This document shows positions 33,676 to 43,291 of a stretch of 64,000 nucleotides of DNA, piece after piece. The stretch is from UKL13-3 sp040387195 (GTDB lineage: Bacteria; Bacteroidota; Bacteroidia; UKL13-3): assembly GCA_040387195.1 (NCBI GenBank), contig JAZKEF010000027.1, forward strand, positions 121,270 to 185,269, written 5' to 3'. Position numbers and translations under genes: made by a program. Positions within the stretch are counted from its first letter, which is position 1, and each line of letters begins with the position of its first letter. Below the pieces are notes generated by a model, which was not told the DNA's origin, did no database searches, and saw only the letters and a list, made by a program, of their open reading frames with translations.

Positions 33676-36600
33676 CTAAAATGCCCTGTTAATCCCCAGC
33701 ACCCATCTGAATTTTATATACTCAGAATCTACAAACGGTGTATTATTGAGGAACAACGGCATGTCAAACCGAATGGTGAGCGGTCGTATTTCATCGCGCC
33801 CGCCCCAGCGTTTTACGGTAAGGGCAAACCCTGCTCCTGCACTCACCATGAGTGGTGAAGTGATGTTTGCAAAAGATGCGGGCACAACAGTTTCGGCAAT
33901 AAGAGGATTGTTGCTTTGCAGCATGCCTGCATCACCAAAGAGATAACTATCCAGATGGAAAATTCTCAGGAATCCTTTGGGTGGAATGGTTATCAATTTA
34001 TCATAATCGAGTTCCACATTGATGGATGCACCTGAATTTCCCTTATATAAAAAGTATTGATTACCATTAGCGGAAACAGGAGCTAAATAACCAGCGTATC
34101 CTCTGATGTTTAATCCTCCGCCATACTGGAAATTATTAACGTTATCGCCATACACAAACAAGTCCTGAGGAATAACACCGGCCGCTCGGACATACTTATT
34201 CTCCGCCATCTCTTCGGGATTTGCTCCGGCTAAAAACAACTGAGATTCGGGCGCAGCATTTGAACCCGTCATGTATTGTGCAAATATTCTTGTCCTCAAT
34301 TCGAGTGCAGCAATATCTTTTTGGTTCACAACATTCAGAAATACTGATGCATAATCAAAATCGCTGTATAATGCAGAAGCGCGTGTTCCTGCGATAATTT
34401 TTCCGGAACCCACACCTGCAGCATATTTATGCTCTACTTCAAGGTTCAATGTATTGTTCCATTGGTTGTGTGAACTGATGGTAGGATAAAACGAAACCGT
34501 TTGAATGGTGACAGGAACATATGCAGCTAAATAATACAGCTGAACCCTGCGCATGCTTTTGGCAAAAACGCGGAATATGGTATTTTGATGCGTTTTTTCT
34601 ATTGCAATCCTGTTCATAAACAGTCCGTCAATCATCCGCGTTTGGATATTGAGGTCCGTAAACTTTGCTATACGTGTCATGTAATACGCGCGGTAATGTA
34701 CAGGATATCTTTCGCTGCTTTGTTTGTATATATTGTCTTCGTAATTTGCTCCTGCAGTGCTATTAAACCATGCTGTTACGCTGAACAGATGTCGTTGATG
34801 CTCATAATGTCCGGTGAGGTTCAACCCCGCTTTCATTCCATCATAATTATTATACCAAACATCGGGTCTCCATTTCAATAAGTAATGTTTGCGGTCGAAT
34901 GCATCAATCTTTAAATCATTGAGGGTAAAATAAACGGGACATTTGGTGCTGTTGTTTAACTGGTTGATATCGGCCAGCCGATAAGTGGGGTCAATCTGTA
35001 CATTTTTAATCTTCAGGTTCCGGGGTAACAAAATAGTGGCTTCATATTCCTTGTTAAGCACTCCCCAACCTCTCCATACAGGCAGTACGGTTGTTTTCGT
35101 ATCGTGCGGTTTCACAAAATAGGTATTCGGAATAATGTATTTGAATTGCTGCGAATCTTGTGTGTAAATTGTAAAATCCAACGGCATTTGCATGGTACCC
35201 TTCCGTTTGAATTCTATTTCATACACTGCAGAATCTTTACCGGCATTTAGTCCTTCCTTTTCAACTTCTTCAATACTGTAATCAATACGTTTCGTTGTTT
35301 CAATCCACTGATCAAAAAACCAGTTCAAGTCGGTATGCGTGTATTGAATAATAGAGTTACGAAAATCCTCGTAATACGGGTGGGCCATTTTCCATTGGTT
35401 AAAATAATGCTGCATGGCCTTTTGAAACAAACTATCACCTAACACATATTGCAGATTATAGAGCATGGTTCCTGTTTTATAATACACGTGTCCATAACCT
35501 CCACCGTGATTTAAAGCTCCACCAAAATCATCACTGTGCGTATTTAAGGTAACATCATTCTCATTGATGGCATCGCGCAGGTAACCCCAGTAAATAGTTT
35601 GATCCGCGCGAGTCATTGGATGGAGATTACTTTTTGATGGTTTGTTTTCACCGAAAATTTTAGTCATGCTCCAAACAGTTAAAAACTGCGTAAATCCTTC
35701 GTCCAAACTGGCTCGATACGTTTCATTATTTCCCACCATGCCAAAAAACCAGTTGTGTCCGATTTCGTGTGCAAACAATCCATAATAATTCGGACTGAGT
35801 CCATTGTCGAGGGTGAGCATCGGATATTCCATTCCATCACGCGAATCGGCTACAATCATTTTAGGATAAGCATAGGTGCCGATATCTTTGGAATACAAAC
35901 CAATTACCCTTGCATTAAAAGCTGCTGCATCCTGCCATTTGGAGGAGTGTGGTTCTTGCGATAAGGAAATGCAGGAAACTTTCTCTCCATTATCCAATGT
36001 TATAATTTCTTCACCAATACGGAATGTAGGATCCGCAACCCATGCAAAATCGTGTGTGTTGATGGATTTGAATTTCCATGTTTTGGTGCTGCCATCGGGT
36101 GTAATAATGTTGGATGGTTCCGAATCAATCGGTTTATCCTTAAAGTTTGCAACATCCAACTTTTTACGCAGGTCATCAGGCATTACCTCTTCCCTGTTTT
36201 GCAATTCTCCCGTTGCATCTACAATGTAATTATTGGGAAAAGTGAGCTCCACATCGTAACTGCCAAAATCCCCATAAAACTCTTTGCCCAAATGCTGGTC
36301 GGTTTCCCACCCGAATTTACTGTCGTATACACAAATGCGCGGATACCAATGTACACCGTCATATTGTTTATTTCCCCATGCATCTTTAAACGTTTTCATC
36401 CTTCTGCGCTGATTCCCTTCTCCATCAAAATATGTTTTAAACTTAATGCGGATAGTCATGCTTTGATTGGGTAAAATGGGTTGCTGCAAATCCAACCTCA
36501 TAATGCTGTAATCAATAACAGGTTTTACTTCATACCGGTTCACCATCGGATCAATTGCTGCGCGTTTACCTTCTTCATCTGTATAAGCAGGTGGTGTAAT

Positions 36601-36990
36601 CACTGAAATAATTTCTACCTTTTCAATCTCGGTTCCTTTTCCAGCATTTTCGTATGGACCAAACCGTTGTTCAAAATCATTGGCCAGGTTCAATTGCTCC
36701 AGGTAACCGCCTTTGATAAATGCATTCTGATACAAATGGAAATACACAAACGCCAATGTATCGGGTGAATTATTATAATACACCAACTCTTCTTCTCCAT
36801 CCACAATATCCGTTTTGTCGTTTACAGCCACCCTTATTTTATACGCAACATCCTGTTGCCAGTATGCCGCATGTGGTTTTCTATTTTTCCAGTAATATGG
36901 ATTGGAAACATCCCGGTAAGGTTTGTTTTGAGCAAAACTTGCGTATGCTCCAAAAACGCTAATGAGTAGTAAGTATATTTTTGTTTTCAT
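33676..36990 (-). CDS. M1 metallopeptidase fused to a C-terminal Omp85-like barrel
   Basis: 1104 residues. Signal peptide MKTKIYLLLISVFGAYASFAQ. M1 aminopeptidase region at about 30-620, with zinc motif HEIGHNWF near residue 410 and the third ligand in SLDEGFTQFL 18-20 residues later. From about 720 onward the sequence alternates like outer-membrane beta strands, includes GGGLNIRGYAG (the V/I-RG-Y/F loop motif of Omp85/surface-antigen barrels) and ends in a terminal strand finishing INRAF. This predicts an aminopeptidase held on an outer-membrane barrel. First gene of a three-gene run. Confidence 0.85.
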   Translation of the reverse strand: MKTKIYLLLISVFGAYASFAQNKPYRDVSNPYYWKNRKPHAAYWQQDVAYKIRVAVNDKTDIVDGEEELVYYNNSPDTLAFVYFHLYQNAFIKGGYLEQLNLANDFEQRFGPYENAGKGTEIEKVEIISVITPPAYTDEEGKRAAIDPMVNRYEVKPVIDYSIMRLDLQQPILPNQSMTIRIKFKTYFDGEGNQRRRMKTFKDAWGNKQYDGVHWYPRICVYDSKFGWETDQHLGKEFYGDFGSYDVELTFPNNYIVDATGELQNREEVMPDDLRKKLDVANFKDKPIDSEPSNIITPDGSTKTWKFKSINTHDFAWVADPTFRIGEEIITLDNGEKVSCISLSQEPHSSKWQDAAAFNARVIGLYSKDIGTYAYPKMIVADSRDGMEYPMLTLDNGLSPNYYGLFAHEIGHNWFFGMVGNNETYRASLDEGFTQFLTVWSMTKIFGENKPSKSNLHPMTRADQTIYWGYLRDAINENDVTLNTHSDDFGGALNHGGGYGHVYYKTGTMLYNLQYVLGDSLFQKAMQHYFNQWKMAHPYYEDFRNSIIQYTHTDLNWFFDQWIETTKRIDYSIEEVEKEGLNAGKDSAVYEIEFKRKGTMQMPLDFTIYTQDSQQFKYIIPNTYFVKPHDTKTTVLPVWRGWGVLNKEYEATILLPRNLKIKNVQIDPTYRLADINQLNNSTKCPVYFTLNDLKIDAFDRKHYLLKWRPDVWYNNYDGMKAGLNLTGHYEHQRHLFSVTAWFNSTAGANYEDNIYKQSSERYPVHYRAYYMTRIAKFTDLNIQTRMIDGLFMNRIAIEKTHQNTIFRVFAKSMRRVQLYYLAAYVPVTIQTVSFYPTISSHNQWNNTLNLEVEHKYAAGVGSGKIIAGTRASALYSDFDYASVFLNVVNQKDIAALELRTRIFAQYMTGSNAAPESQLFLAGANPEEMAENKYVRAAGVIPQDLFVYGDNVNNFQYGGGLNIRGYAGYLAPVSANGNQYFLYKGNSGASINVELDYDKLITIPPKGFLRIFHLDSYLFGDAGMLQSNNPLIAETVVPASFANITSPLMVSAGAGFALTVKRWGGRDEIRPLTIRFDMPLFLNNTPFVDSEYIKFRWVLGINRAF

Positions 36991-37093
36991 CTATAATTCG
37001 TTTGTTACATATGTGGAGTATGTTACTTGTGTTAATTTGTGAGATCCATTAAATGCCTAATAAACACAATCAACATCATTAACTGACTTCCCC

Positions 37094-37627
37094 TTAGTCT
37101 TTACTCTTGTCCCCCACAAACTGATCGTGCGGAAATTTAAACAATACATTGAAGGATGTAAGCGAACCGTATATTTTGGTGATATACTGTTGCATATTCA
37201 CCTTGTCTTCGTCTGTTAATTTATCGTGTGCATTGATGCGCTGTTCCATTACACGCAGCCTGTCGCGTAGCATCACAATTTTATGAAAGAATGTATCAAT
37301 CGGCATTTCTTTATTGGCCATGGTAGCATCCCCCGGTTGCAAAATCATTTTCCCACCTGTCCATTTAGCTCCTAAACTCACATGTTCGGGCATCTCGGTC
37401 CAGCGTTGTAAAATACCGATCAAGGTACGTTCAAGTTCTGCGTTGCTAATCAAATCTTCCGGTGGCTCAACCGCTTCAATCACTTCCAGTACATTGTGCT
37501 CACGGGATATATCCTTGCGCCCTTCATTGATAAACGTAATGCTGTATTGATTGCTTTTTACATTCACCACCACTCCGTCACCATAGGTTGCATGTTTCAC
37601 GCGTGATCCGATTCCTAATTCTGTCAT
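37094..37627 (-). CDS. Unknown protein with PcrA/UvrD C-terminal-like Tudor fold
   Basis: 177 residues. The N-terminal 45 residues (LGIGSRVKHATYGDGVVVNV) resemble the small beta-barrel at the C terminus of PcrA/UvrD helicases, which binds RNA polymerase. The remainder is helical (MLRDRLRVMEQRINAHDKLTDEDK) without a recognised family. Cytoplasmic; it may tether something to transcription (inference). Divergent from nif3. Confidence 0.7.
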   Translation of the reverse strand: MTELGIGSRVKHATYGDGVVVNVKSNQYSITFINEGRKDISREHNVLEVIEAVEPPEDLISNAELERTLIGILQRWTEMPEHVSLGAKWTGGKMILQPGDATMANKEMPIDTFFHKIVMLRDRLRVMEQRINAHDKLTDEDKVNMQQYITKIYGSLTSFNVLFKFPHDQFVGDKSKD

Positions 37628-37702
37628 TGGGTTTTGGTTTAAACCTGCAAGATGGGAATTCTGTCTGTTTCCACAAATCTTTTCCTTATAATTGAAGATA
37701 GA

Positions 37703-38818
37703 ATGAGCACGAATACCTTAACTGTTAAAGATATTACCCAATGGCTCGAGTCATTGGCCCCCCTCGAACTTCAGGAGAATTATGACAATGCAGGATTGCT
37801 GACCGGCCATCCGGCACAGGGAGTTACAAAAATAATGGTTTCGCTGGATGCAACAGAAGCGGTGATTGACGAAGCCATTGCACAAAACTGTGAAATGGTG
37901 ATCGCGCATCATCCCATTATTTTTGGTGGACTCAAAAAACTGAATGGCAAGAACTATGTGGAACGTACGGTTATTAAGGCCATCAAAAACGATATTGCCA
38001 TCTATGCCATTCATACAAACCTTGATAATATTCACAACGGGGTAAACAAAAAAATTGGTACCAGGCTGGGACTGCAAAACATGCGCATCCTGGCTCCGGT
38101 TAAAGGAAACTTGAAAAAGCTTTCCGTGTTTGTTCCGAAAGACCACCTGACTGCCGTTCAGGATGCATTGTTCGCGGCAGGTTGCGGAAATATCGGAAAC
38201 TATGCCGGTTGCAGTTTTCTATCGGACGGAACAGGAACATATACTGCCAATGACCAGGCCAACCCTTTTGCCGGAGAAAAAGGGAAGCCCCATGAAGAGG
38301 CTGAGGTAAAAATGGAGACCATTTTCCCGGCCCATCTTCAATACCAGGTGATGACGGCATTGCTTCAAACGCATCCTTATGAAGAGGTTGCCTACGATAT
38401 TTATTCCCTTGATAATGAGAATACCCAAACAGGATCGGGTATGATTGGGACGCTGGAAGAACCCTTATCGAAAGTTGATTTTTTGAAACATATCCAACAA
38501 CGTATGGATGTTAAAAACATCAGGTACACAGAAACCGCTGCTAGTCAAATACATAAGGTAGCAATATGTGGCGGGGCGGGCAGCTTCCTGATTAAAAACG
38601 CAATTGCCTCAGGAGCAGACGCTTTTGTAACAGCCGATGTAAAATATCACGAATTTTTTGATGCTGAAAACCGCCTGATGATAGCGGATATTGGTCATTA
38701 TGAGAGCGAAATTTTCACCAAGGAGCTTTTAAAGGATGTAATTCTTGAAAAATTTCCTACATTTGCGGTCCTTTTATCGGAAACTATAACGAATCCAATT
38801 AATTATTTTAATTCATAA
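37703..38818 (+). CDS. Nif3-like dinuclear metal protein (GTP cyclohydrolase I type 2 family)
   Basis: 371 residues from MSTNTLTVKDITQWLE; the start at 37652 is rejected. ENYDNAGLLTG and AHHPIIFGGLKKLNG supply the metal-binding histidines, and a PII-like insert lies between about 135 and 235. ADIGHYESE closes the metal site. Toroidal hexamer of unclear function. The next gene, a zinc-ribbon protein, starts 2 nt after its stop, a pairing seen in many genomes. Confidence 0.92.
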   Translation: MSTNTLTVKDITQWLESLAPLELQENYDNAGLLTGHPAQGVTKIMVSLDATEAVIDEAIAQNCEMVIAHHPIIFGGLKKLNGKNYVERTVIKAIKNDIAIYAIHTNLDNIHNGVNKKIGTRLGLQNMRILAPVKGNLKKLSVFVPKDHLTAVQDALFAAGCGNIGNYAGCSFLSDGTGTYTANDQANPFAGEKGKPHEEAEVKMETIFPAHLQYQVMTALLQTHPYEEVAYDIYSLDNENTQTGSGMIGTLEEPLSKVDFLKHIQQRMDVKNIRYTETAASQIHKVAICGGAGSFLIKNAIASGADAFVTADVKYHEFFDAENRLMIADIGHYESEIFTKELLKDVILEKFPTFAVLLSETITNPINYFNS

Positions 38819-38820
38819 AT

Positions 38821-39573
38821 ATGGCAGCAGCAACTGAAATCAGTGTTGAACAAAAACTAAAAGCCCTTTACAAGCTTCAGGTTATCGACTCAAAAATTGA
38901 CAAGTTAAGATCGGTACGTGGCGAACTTCCAATGGAAGTGGCAGACCTTGAAGACGAAATTGCCGGATTAAATACCCGTATGGATAATATCAAAAACGAT
39001 ATTAAACATTCAGAAGAAAATATCTCGACCAATAAAACAAAGATTGTTGATGCCAAAGCGCTGATCAAAAAATACGAGAAGCAATTGGATAACGTAAAAA
39101 ACAACCGTGAGTTTGATGCCCTGAACAAGGAAATCGAGATTCAGGGATTGGAAGTATTGGCCGCTGAAAAGCGTATCAAAAACAACCAGTTTGATATCGA
39201 ATCTAAAAAACAAAATTCAGAAACACTTGCGTTGGAACTGGATGGCAGAAACCAGGATTTGAAAAACAAAAAAGGTGAGCTTGATATGATCGTTGAAGAA
39301 ACGGAGAAAGAAGAAAAACACCTTCTTGACAGCCGCTCGGAAGCATCTTCGGTAATTGAAGACCGCTTGTTGACTTCTTACAACAAAATCAGAGCTAGCG
39401 TTAAAAACGGAATCGGTGTGGCACAAATCGTACGCGATAGCTGCGGAGGATGTTTTGCTAAGATCCCACCTCAACGTCAATCAGACATTAAACAACGTAA
39501 AAAAATCCTGGTATGCGAACACTGTGGCCGTGTATTGGTAGACAATACGCTTGCTGAAGAAGTAGCTATCTAA
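38821..39573 (+). CDS. Coiled-coil C4 zinc-ribbon protein (COG1579 type)
   Basis: 250 residues. A long coiled coil (about 10-190, rich in K, E, D, N and L heptads) ends in a C4 zinc ribbon: CGGCFAKI and VCEHCGRVL. Related to Helicobacter HP0958 and Chlamydia CT398, which act as RNA- or secretion-related adaptors. Coupled to nif3. Confidence 0.9.
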   Translation: MAAATEISVEQKLKALYKLQVIDSKIDKLRSVRGELPMEVADLEDEIAGLNTRMDNIKNDIKHSEENISTNKTKIVDAKALIKKYEKQLDNVKNNREFDALNKEIEIQGLEVLAAEKRIKNNQFDIESKKQNSETLALELDGRNQDLKNKKGELDMIVEETEKEEKHLLDSRSEASSVIEDRLLTSYNKIRASVKNGIGVAQIVRDSCGGCFAKIPPQRQSDIKQRKKILVCEHCGRVLVDNTLAEEVAI

Positions 39574-39590
39574 GATTACTTATTATATCT

Positions 39591-41087
39591 ATGAGCTTTA
39601 CCAAAGGAGTTGGATTCGTTTGTGCGTTTCAACTCCTTTTTTTATGCACAGCAATTTCGCAACCGGTCACCTTCAGCTTTACCCGCGAAAGTGTGAACGT
39701 GATGGAGCATATCAGCAACCTTAAACTAGCTAGGGCTAAAATATTACTGGCAGAAGAGAAAAGCCGGTATCCAAAAAATGCTGCGCTGGATTATCTGGGC
39801 GGATGCATTGACTATTACACACTCATTACCAATCCGGATCCTGCATTATTCAATATTCTGGAGAAGGATAAATCCGCACGCTTAAGCCGTATCCAAAAGC
39901 TGCCTGCTTCATCGCCTTATAAACTGTATGCTGAAGCAGAGTTGCATTTACATTGGAGCATTTTAAAACTCAACAAACATGATTACCTGAGCGGTGCGCT
40001 TGAATTGAGAGAAGCTTATCAACTGCTGGAAAAAAACAATACCTTGTTTCCCGCATTTTTACCAACCAAAAAAAGTCTGGGATTTGTAAAGGCCTTGCTT
40101 GGTACCCTTCCCGAAAACTATGCGTGGATCCTGAACATTGTAGGCCTCAAAGGCAACTATGATGCAGGCCTCAAAATCATTCAGCAATACCTCAATCAAA
40201 AGAAGTTCCCTGAAGAACAGTTGCTGGATAAACAGCAGGCCGATTTTTATTATACCCTTTTGCATGTGTATTTTGGCAATAAACAAACTGCCTGGGAATA
40301 TTGCGAACCCCTCACCCGCGATTATACCAGTAACCTCCTGAGTTGTTACCTCCGTTCCTTTATCGCGTCCCGCACAGCTCATACGGATGAGGCCATCATG
40401 GTGTTATCCAAACGTCCAAGAGGCACCGAATATGCACCCTTTGATGAGATGGACTTTACGATGGGTTATGCAAAACTCAACAGGCTGGATGATGATGGAG
40501 CTATTTTCCTAAAAAAATATGTAACGTTTGCACGCAACAACGGAAAGAAGAAAGATGCCTACAGGCGCTTGGCATGGCATCACTTATTGGCGGGAGATAC
40601 CTCCAAATATGTGGTGTACAAACACCTTTCCTACAAACAAAACTCGGCAAAGGATGATGAAGATAAATATGCCGACAGGGACCTTGAGGCAGGCATTTAT
40701 CCCAATCAAATGCTGCTCAAAGCCCGCTTGTTGTTTGATGGCGGCTATTACGAACCGGCCGAACGCGTGATCGCTGAAGTAAAAACCGGCAAACTCCATG
40801 GCAAGTACCAGCAGGCCGAATATTATTACAGGTATGGACGCATTATGCAGGAGCAAAAAAAATACTCCAAGGCCATCGAGTACTTTACCCAATCAATCAA
40901 GCTGGCTGAACCGTTGGAATATTATATGGCACCCTACAGTGCCTTGCAAATAGGGCATATTAATATGAAACTGGGCTTTACCCAAACGGCCAAATATTAT
41001 TTTGAAAAAGCCATGGCCTATAAAAACTATGATGCCCGGAATTATATCCATCAAAAAGCTAAACTCGCCCTACAGGAAATAAAATGA
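39591..41087 (+). CDS. Secreted TPR protein
   Basis: 498 residues. A hydrophobic N-terminal segment (GVGFVCAFQLLFLCTAISQP) looks like a signal peptide. The rest is helical, with TPR units clearest at about 255-300, 390-430 (AEYYYRYGRIMQEQKKYSKAI) and 440-490. Likely periplasmic scaffold. 17-nt gap to the zinc-ribbon gene suggests the same transcript. No enzyme domain. Confidence 0.8.
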   Translation: MSFTKGVGFVCAFQLLFLCTAISQPVTFSFTRESVNVMEHISNLKLARAKILLAEEKSRYPKNAALDYLGGCIDYYTLITNPDPALFNILEKDKSARLSRIQKLPASSPYKLYAEAELHLHWSILKLNKHDYLSGALELREAYQLLEKNNTLFPAFLPTKKSLGFVKALLGTLPENYAWILNIVGLKGNYDAGLKIIQQYLNQKKFPEEQLLDKQQADFYYTLLHVYFGNKQTAWEYCEPLTRDYTSNLLSCYLRSFIASRTAHTDEAIMVLSKRPRGTEYAPFDEMDFTMGYAKLNRLDDDGAIFLKKYVTFARNNGKKKDAYRRLAWHHLLAGDTSKYVVYKHLSYKQNSAKDDEDKYADRDLEAGIYPNQMLLKARLLFDGGYYEPAERVIAEVKTGKLHGKYQQAEYYYRYGRIMQEQKKYSKAIEYFTQSIKLAEPLEYYMAPYSALQIGHINMKLGFTQTAKYYFEKAMAYKNYDARNYIHQKAKLALQEIK

Positions 41088-41160
41088 GATGGTTTTGATT
41101 AATGTCATATTTTTACGATACGATTAAACACAACTTTGAATCACCAAATACCAGCATCCG

Positions 41161-41931
41161 ATGATAGATTTTGAATATATAGAAGCCAACAAAGAAACGT
41201 TCCGGAATTCCTTCTTAACAGCCAAACCATTTTGTCTATTGGCCGTTGATAATTTTTGCATCAAGGAAAAAGCAGAGGAGCTTTATAACAACATTCCGGA
41301 AATTGAAACCCAGAGTGCCGATTATGTGTTTGCCAAAAACAAGTTTGAGAAATCCAAATTCTGGACCATGGGAGGCATCTTCCAGGAACTGTATGATGAT
41401 TTGACTTCAGTGCGTTTTCAGGAATGGTTGAAATATGTAACCAACGAAGATGTGTTTGTAGATAAGGAGTTTTACGGTGGCGGAATTCACCAGGGAAAAG
41501 CAGGCAGCTTCCTGGATATGCATGCCGACTTTAACTATCATCCCTTAAAAGAAACATGGTTCCGTAACCTCAACCTGTTGCTTTATTTAAACAAGGACTG
41601 GAAAAAAGAATATGGCGGAGAGCTTCGGTTGGAGCACTCGGAAACACATGACAAAATTGATGTGGATGTTCCGTTTAACCGATTTGTGATTATGCACAGC
41701 CGCGGATACACCTTACATGGCTACGATCCGATCCATTTCCCGGAAGGAAAATACAGAACTTCAATTGCCGCATACGCATTTACCTTACACGAAAAACAAC
41801 TGGAAGACAGCCGCACAACAGTTTGGCATGTCGAAAAATCCAACCCAATTAAATATCTACTTTCCAAAATCTGGGTTCCGGCCGTGAAGCTGAAAAGTAA
41901 ATTCATGAAGAGTAAGACAGCAAAAAATTAG
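41161..41931 (+). CDS. 2-oxoglutarate/Fe(II) oxygenase, prolyl-hydroxylase-like
   Basis: 256 residues. Iron ligands: HAD in SFLDMHADFNYHP (His/Asp) and the distal His in SRGYTLHGYDP, with Arg in YRTSIAAYAF for 2-oxoglutarate. YGGELRLEHSE lies between, as in the P4H-like 2OG-Fe(II) family. Such enzymes hydroxylate proteins or small molecules, often linked to surface glycans. Substrate unknown. 73 nt after the TPR gene. Confidence 0.85.
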   Translation: MIDFEYIEANKETFRNSFLTAKPFCLLAVDNFCIKEKAEELYNNIPEIETQSADYVFAKNKFEKSKFWTMGGIFQELYDDLTSVRFQEWLKYVTNEDVFVDKEFYGGGIHQGKAGSFLDMHADFNYHPLKETWFRNLNLLLYLNKDWKKEYGGELRLEHSETHDKIDVDVPFNRFVIMHSRGYTLHGYDPIHFPEGKYRTSIAAYAFTLHEKQLEDSRTTVWHVEKSNPIKYLLSKIWVPAVKLKSKFMKSKTAKN

Positions 41932-42387
41932 TTGATTAGTTGATTGGGTAATAAGTTAATTGTGTTAATGTGTGATTCAAGAGACGAAATATATTCACGC
42001 AGAGGCGCTACTGACATAAAAGAGAAGTCCGAAGTTTCTTTTTCGGGGTTGTTTTTGCCGACTGCATACTTTCTTCATTGCCTACTGCCTCCATCCTATA
42101 CAAAAATCCCTGCCAACTGCTAATGGCCAAGAGCCAAACGCTCCCCGGAATAATGCAACCATTTTCGAAAATTATATAACATTATACACCCTCAGGGAAG
42201 GATATTCGTGTTGTCATATACTGATGAGAGATAAGTGTGGATATTTCTATACACATTTACGCACCGGTAATAGTAAGAGGGGATTGAGGCCTGATTATAA
42301 TGGATGTGAACTTTTTGGCACAAGATTTTCACGAACAATGTAGCCCTGAATAAATAAAAGTAGGACACGCTAGTATCAACTAACATT
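41932..42387. other. Gene-poor region after the oxygenase gene
   Basis: 456 nt without a supported gene. It begins with an 8-nt periodic tract (TTAGTTGA, TTAGTTGA, TTGGGTAA, TAAGTTAA at 41928-41959) and holds the long heptad tract at 42054-42144. No -7 box was found before the gene at 42388. Confidence 0.7.
42054..42144. repeat. Heptanucleotide repeat tract, about 13 units
   Basis: Steps of seven: TTTGCCG, ACTGCAT, ACTTTCT, TCATTGC, CTACTGC, CTCCATC, CTATACA, AAAATCC, CTGCCAA, CTGCTAA, TGGCCAA, GAGCCAA, ACGCTCC. Same vocabulary (CTGCCAA, GCCAA, CTGCTAA) as the other tracts. Confidence 0.85.
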
Positions 42388-42582
42388 ATGAATATCAAAC
42401 GAATCTTTGGGGCTTTACTTTCTGTTCTTGGAATAGTTGGCCTTATTTATGCCGCTATACTGTTTGCGAATGCTGATAATGGCACTCTCAACCTTAAGCA
42501 ATTTGCCACATACGGAATACTCAGTGCAGTATTTTTCACGGCAGGAATAAGCCTGATACGAACAACTAAAGACGAATCCTGA
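42388..42582 (+). CDS. 64-residue membrane protein with two helices
   Basis: Hydrophobic segments at about 7-27 (FGALLSVLGIVGLIYAAILF) and 41-58 (YGILSAVFFTAGISLI), joined by a short polar loop. The C terminus (RTTKDES) is charged. No family is named with certainty. The stop overlaps the ATG of a 24-residue membrane peptide (TGATG), so translation is coupled. Confidence 0.7.
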   Translation: MNIKRIFGALLSVLGIVGLIYAAILFANADNGTLNLKQFATYGILSAVFFTAGISLIRTTKDES

Positions 42583-42656
42583 TGAGCATCTGGACACTTT
42601 TAGCAATTGCCGTCCTCATTGTTGGCTTAGGTTATTACCTGCATAAAAAACGATGA
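42582..42656 (+). CDS. 24-residue single-helix membrane peptide
   Basis: Reads MSIWTLLAIAVLIVGLGYYL then HKKR. One transmembrane helix with positive charges at the C-terminal end. The ATG overlaps the preceding stop, giving the TGATG coupling typical of genuine cistrons. No database family is recognised. The pair could be a small inner-membrane complex. Confidence 0.6.
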   Translation: MSIWTLLAIAVLIVGLGYYLHKKR

Positions 42657-42765
42657 CCCCGTTCGACCTTTCCCGCTTGCAGGTATATTATGCAAGCCCT
42701 GGCAAGAATAAGTTATTGGTTATTAGAAGCAATAGCGAAATTTCAGCAAAAGCATGACAAAGTAC

Positions 42766-42795
42766 TTGCACCACTTACTGATTTACCTATCTTTG
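42766..42795 (+). promoter_or_regulatory. Promoter of tRNA-Leu
   Basis: TTG at 42766-42768, 19 nt, TATCTTTG at 42788-42795. About 48 nt before the tRNA. Confidence 0.7.
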
Positions 42796-42843
42796 CCACC
42801 CATTTGCCAGCGGAGCAATTGAGCAATCGATTGTAACACTAAT

Positions 42844-42923
42844 GCCCGGATGGCGGAATTGGTAGACGCGCTAGTCTCAAACACTAGTGGGAAACCGTGC
42901 CGGTTCGACCCCGGCTCCGGGTA
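42844..42923 (+). tRNA. tRNA-Leu (CAA)
   Basis: Acceptor GCCCGGA (42844-42850) pairs with TCCGGGT (42916-42922, one G-T wobble), discriminator A. Anticodon stem CTAGT/ACTAG encloses CTCAAAC, anticodon CAA. A long class II variable arm (TGGGAAACCGTG) and T arm CCGGTTCGACCCCGG are present. CCA is not encoded. Confidence 0.95.
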
Positions 42924-42928
42924 CATTT

Positions 42929-42959
42929 AAAGCCTCAACAGAAATGTTGAGGCTTTTTT
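42929..42959 (+). terminator. tRNA-Leu terminator
   Basis: AAAGCCTCAACA, loop GAAA, TGTTGAGGCTTT, then T residues; perfect 12-bp stem. Confidence 0.94.
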
Positions 42960-43291
42960 ATTTCTTTAACCTTAAAGGATATTAAAGTACCAGCCGCGTT
43001 CCAGGCACTTAAACCTCAACCTATTTTATTCTTTGAGTTAACGGAACCAAATATTCGCAATATTGAGGTCAGATATTGGGGAAAACGGTGAGATTTCCCT
43101 ACAAATGGCTGCCTCTCCACTATGAATATTAAAAACCCTTTGGCCTTACCTGAATCACTGCTTTTTTGATGTTCCCTTTCAAATTCGTCCTGTCCTATAC
43201 ATAAGAGTTGCTCCTGAATAATTCACCCGTCAGTCACCTCCGGATAGGGTTTATTTGTTTACCGGTCTGGCAAAACCGGCAATAACATTAC
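42960..43291. other. Intergenic region, nothing recognised
   Basis: 332 nt between the tRNA-Leu terminator and the next lipoprotein gene. No convincing ORF, promoter box or repeat was found. Confidence 0.5.

Noticed and set aside
42690..42836. 48-codon plus-strand ORF before tRNA-Leu
   Set aside because: Overlaps the tRNA promoter box, has no promoter of its own and no recognisable features; chance ORF is likely.
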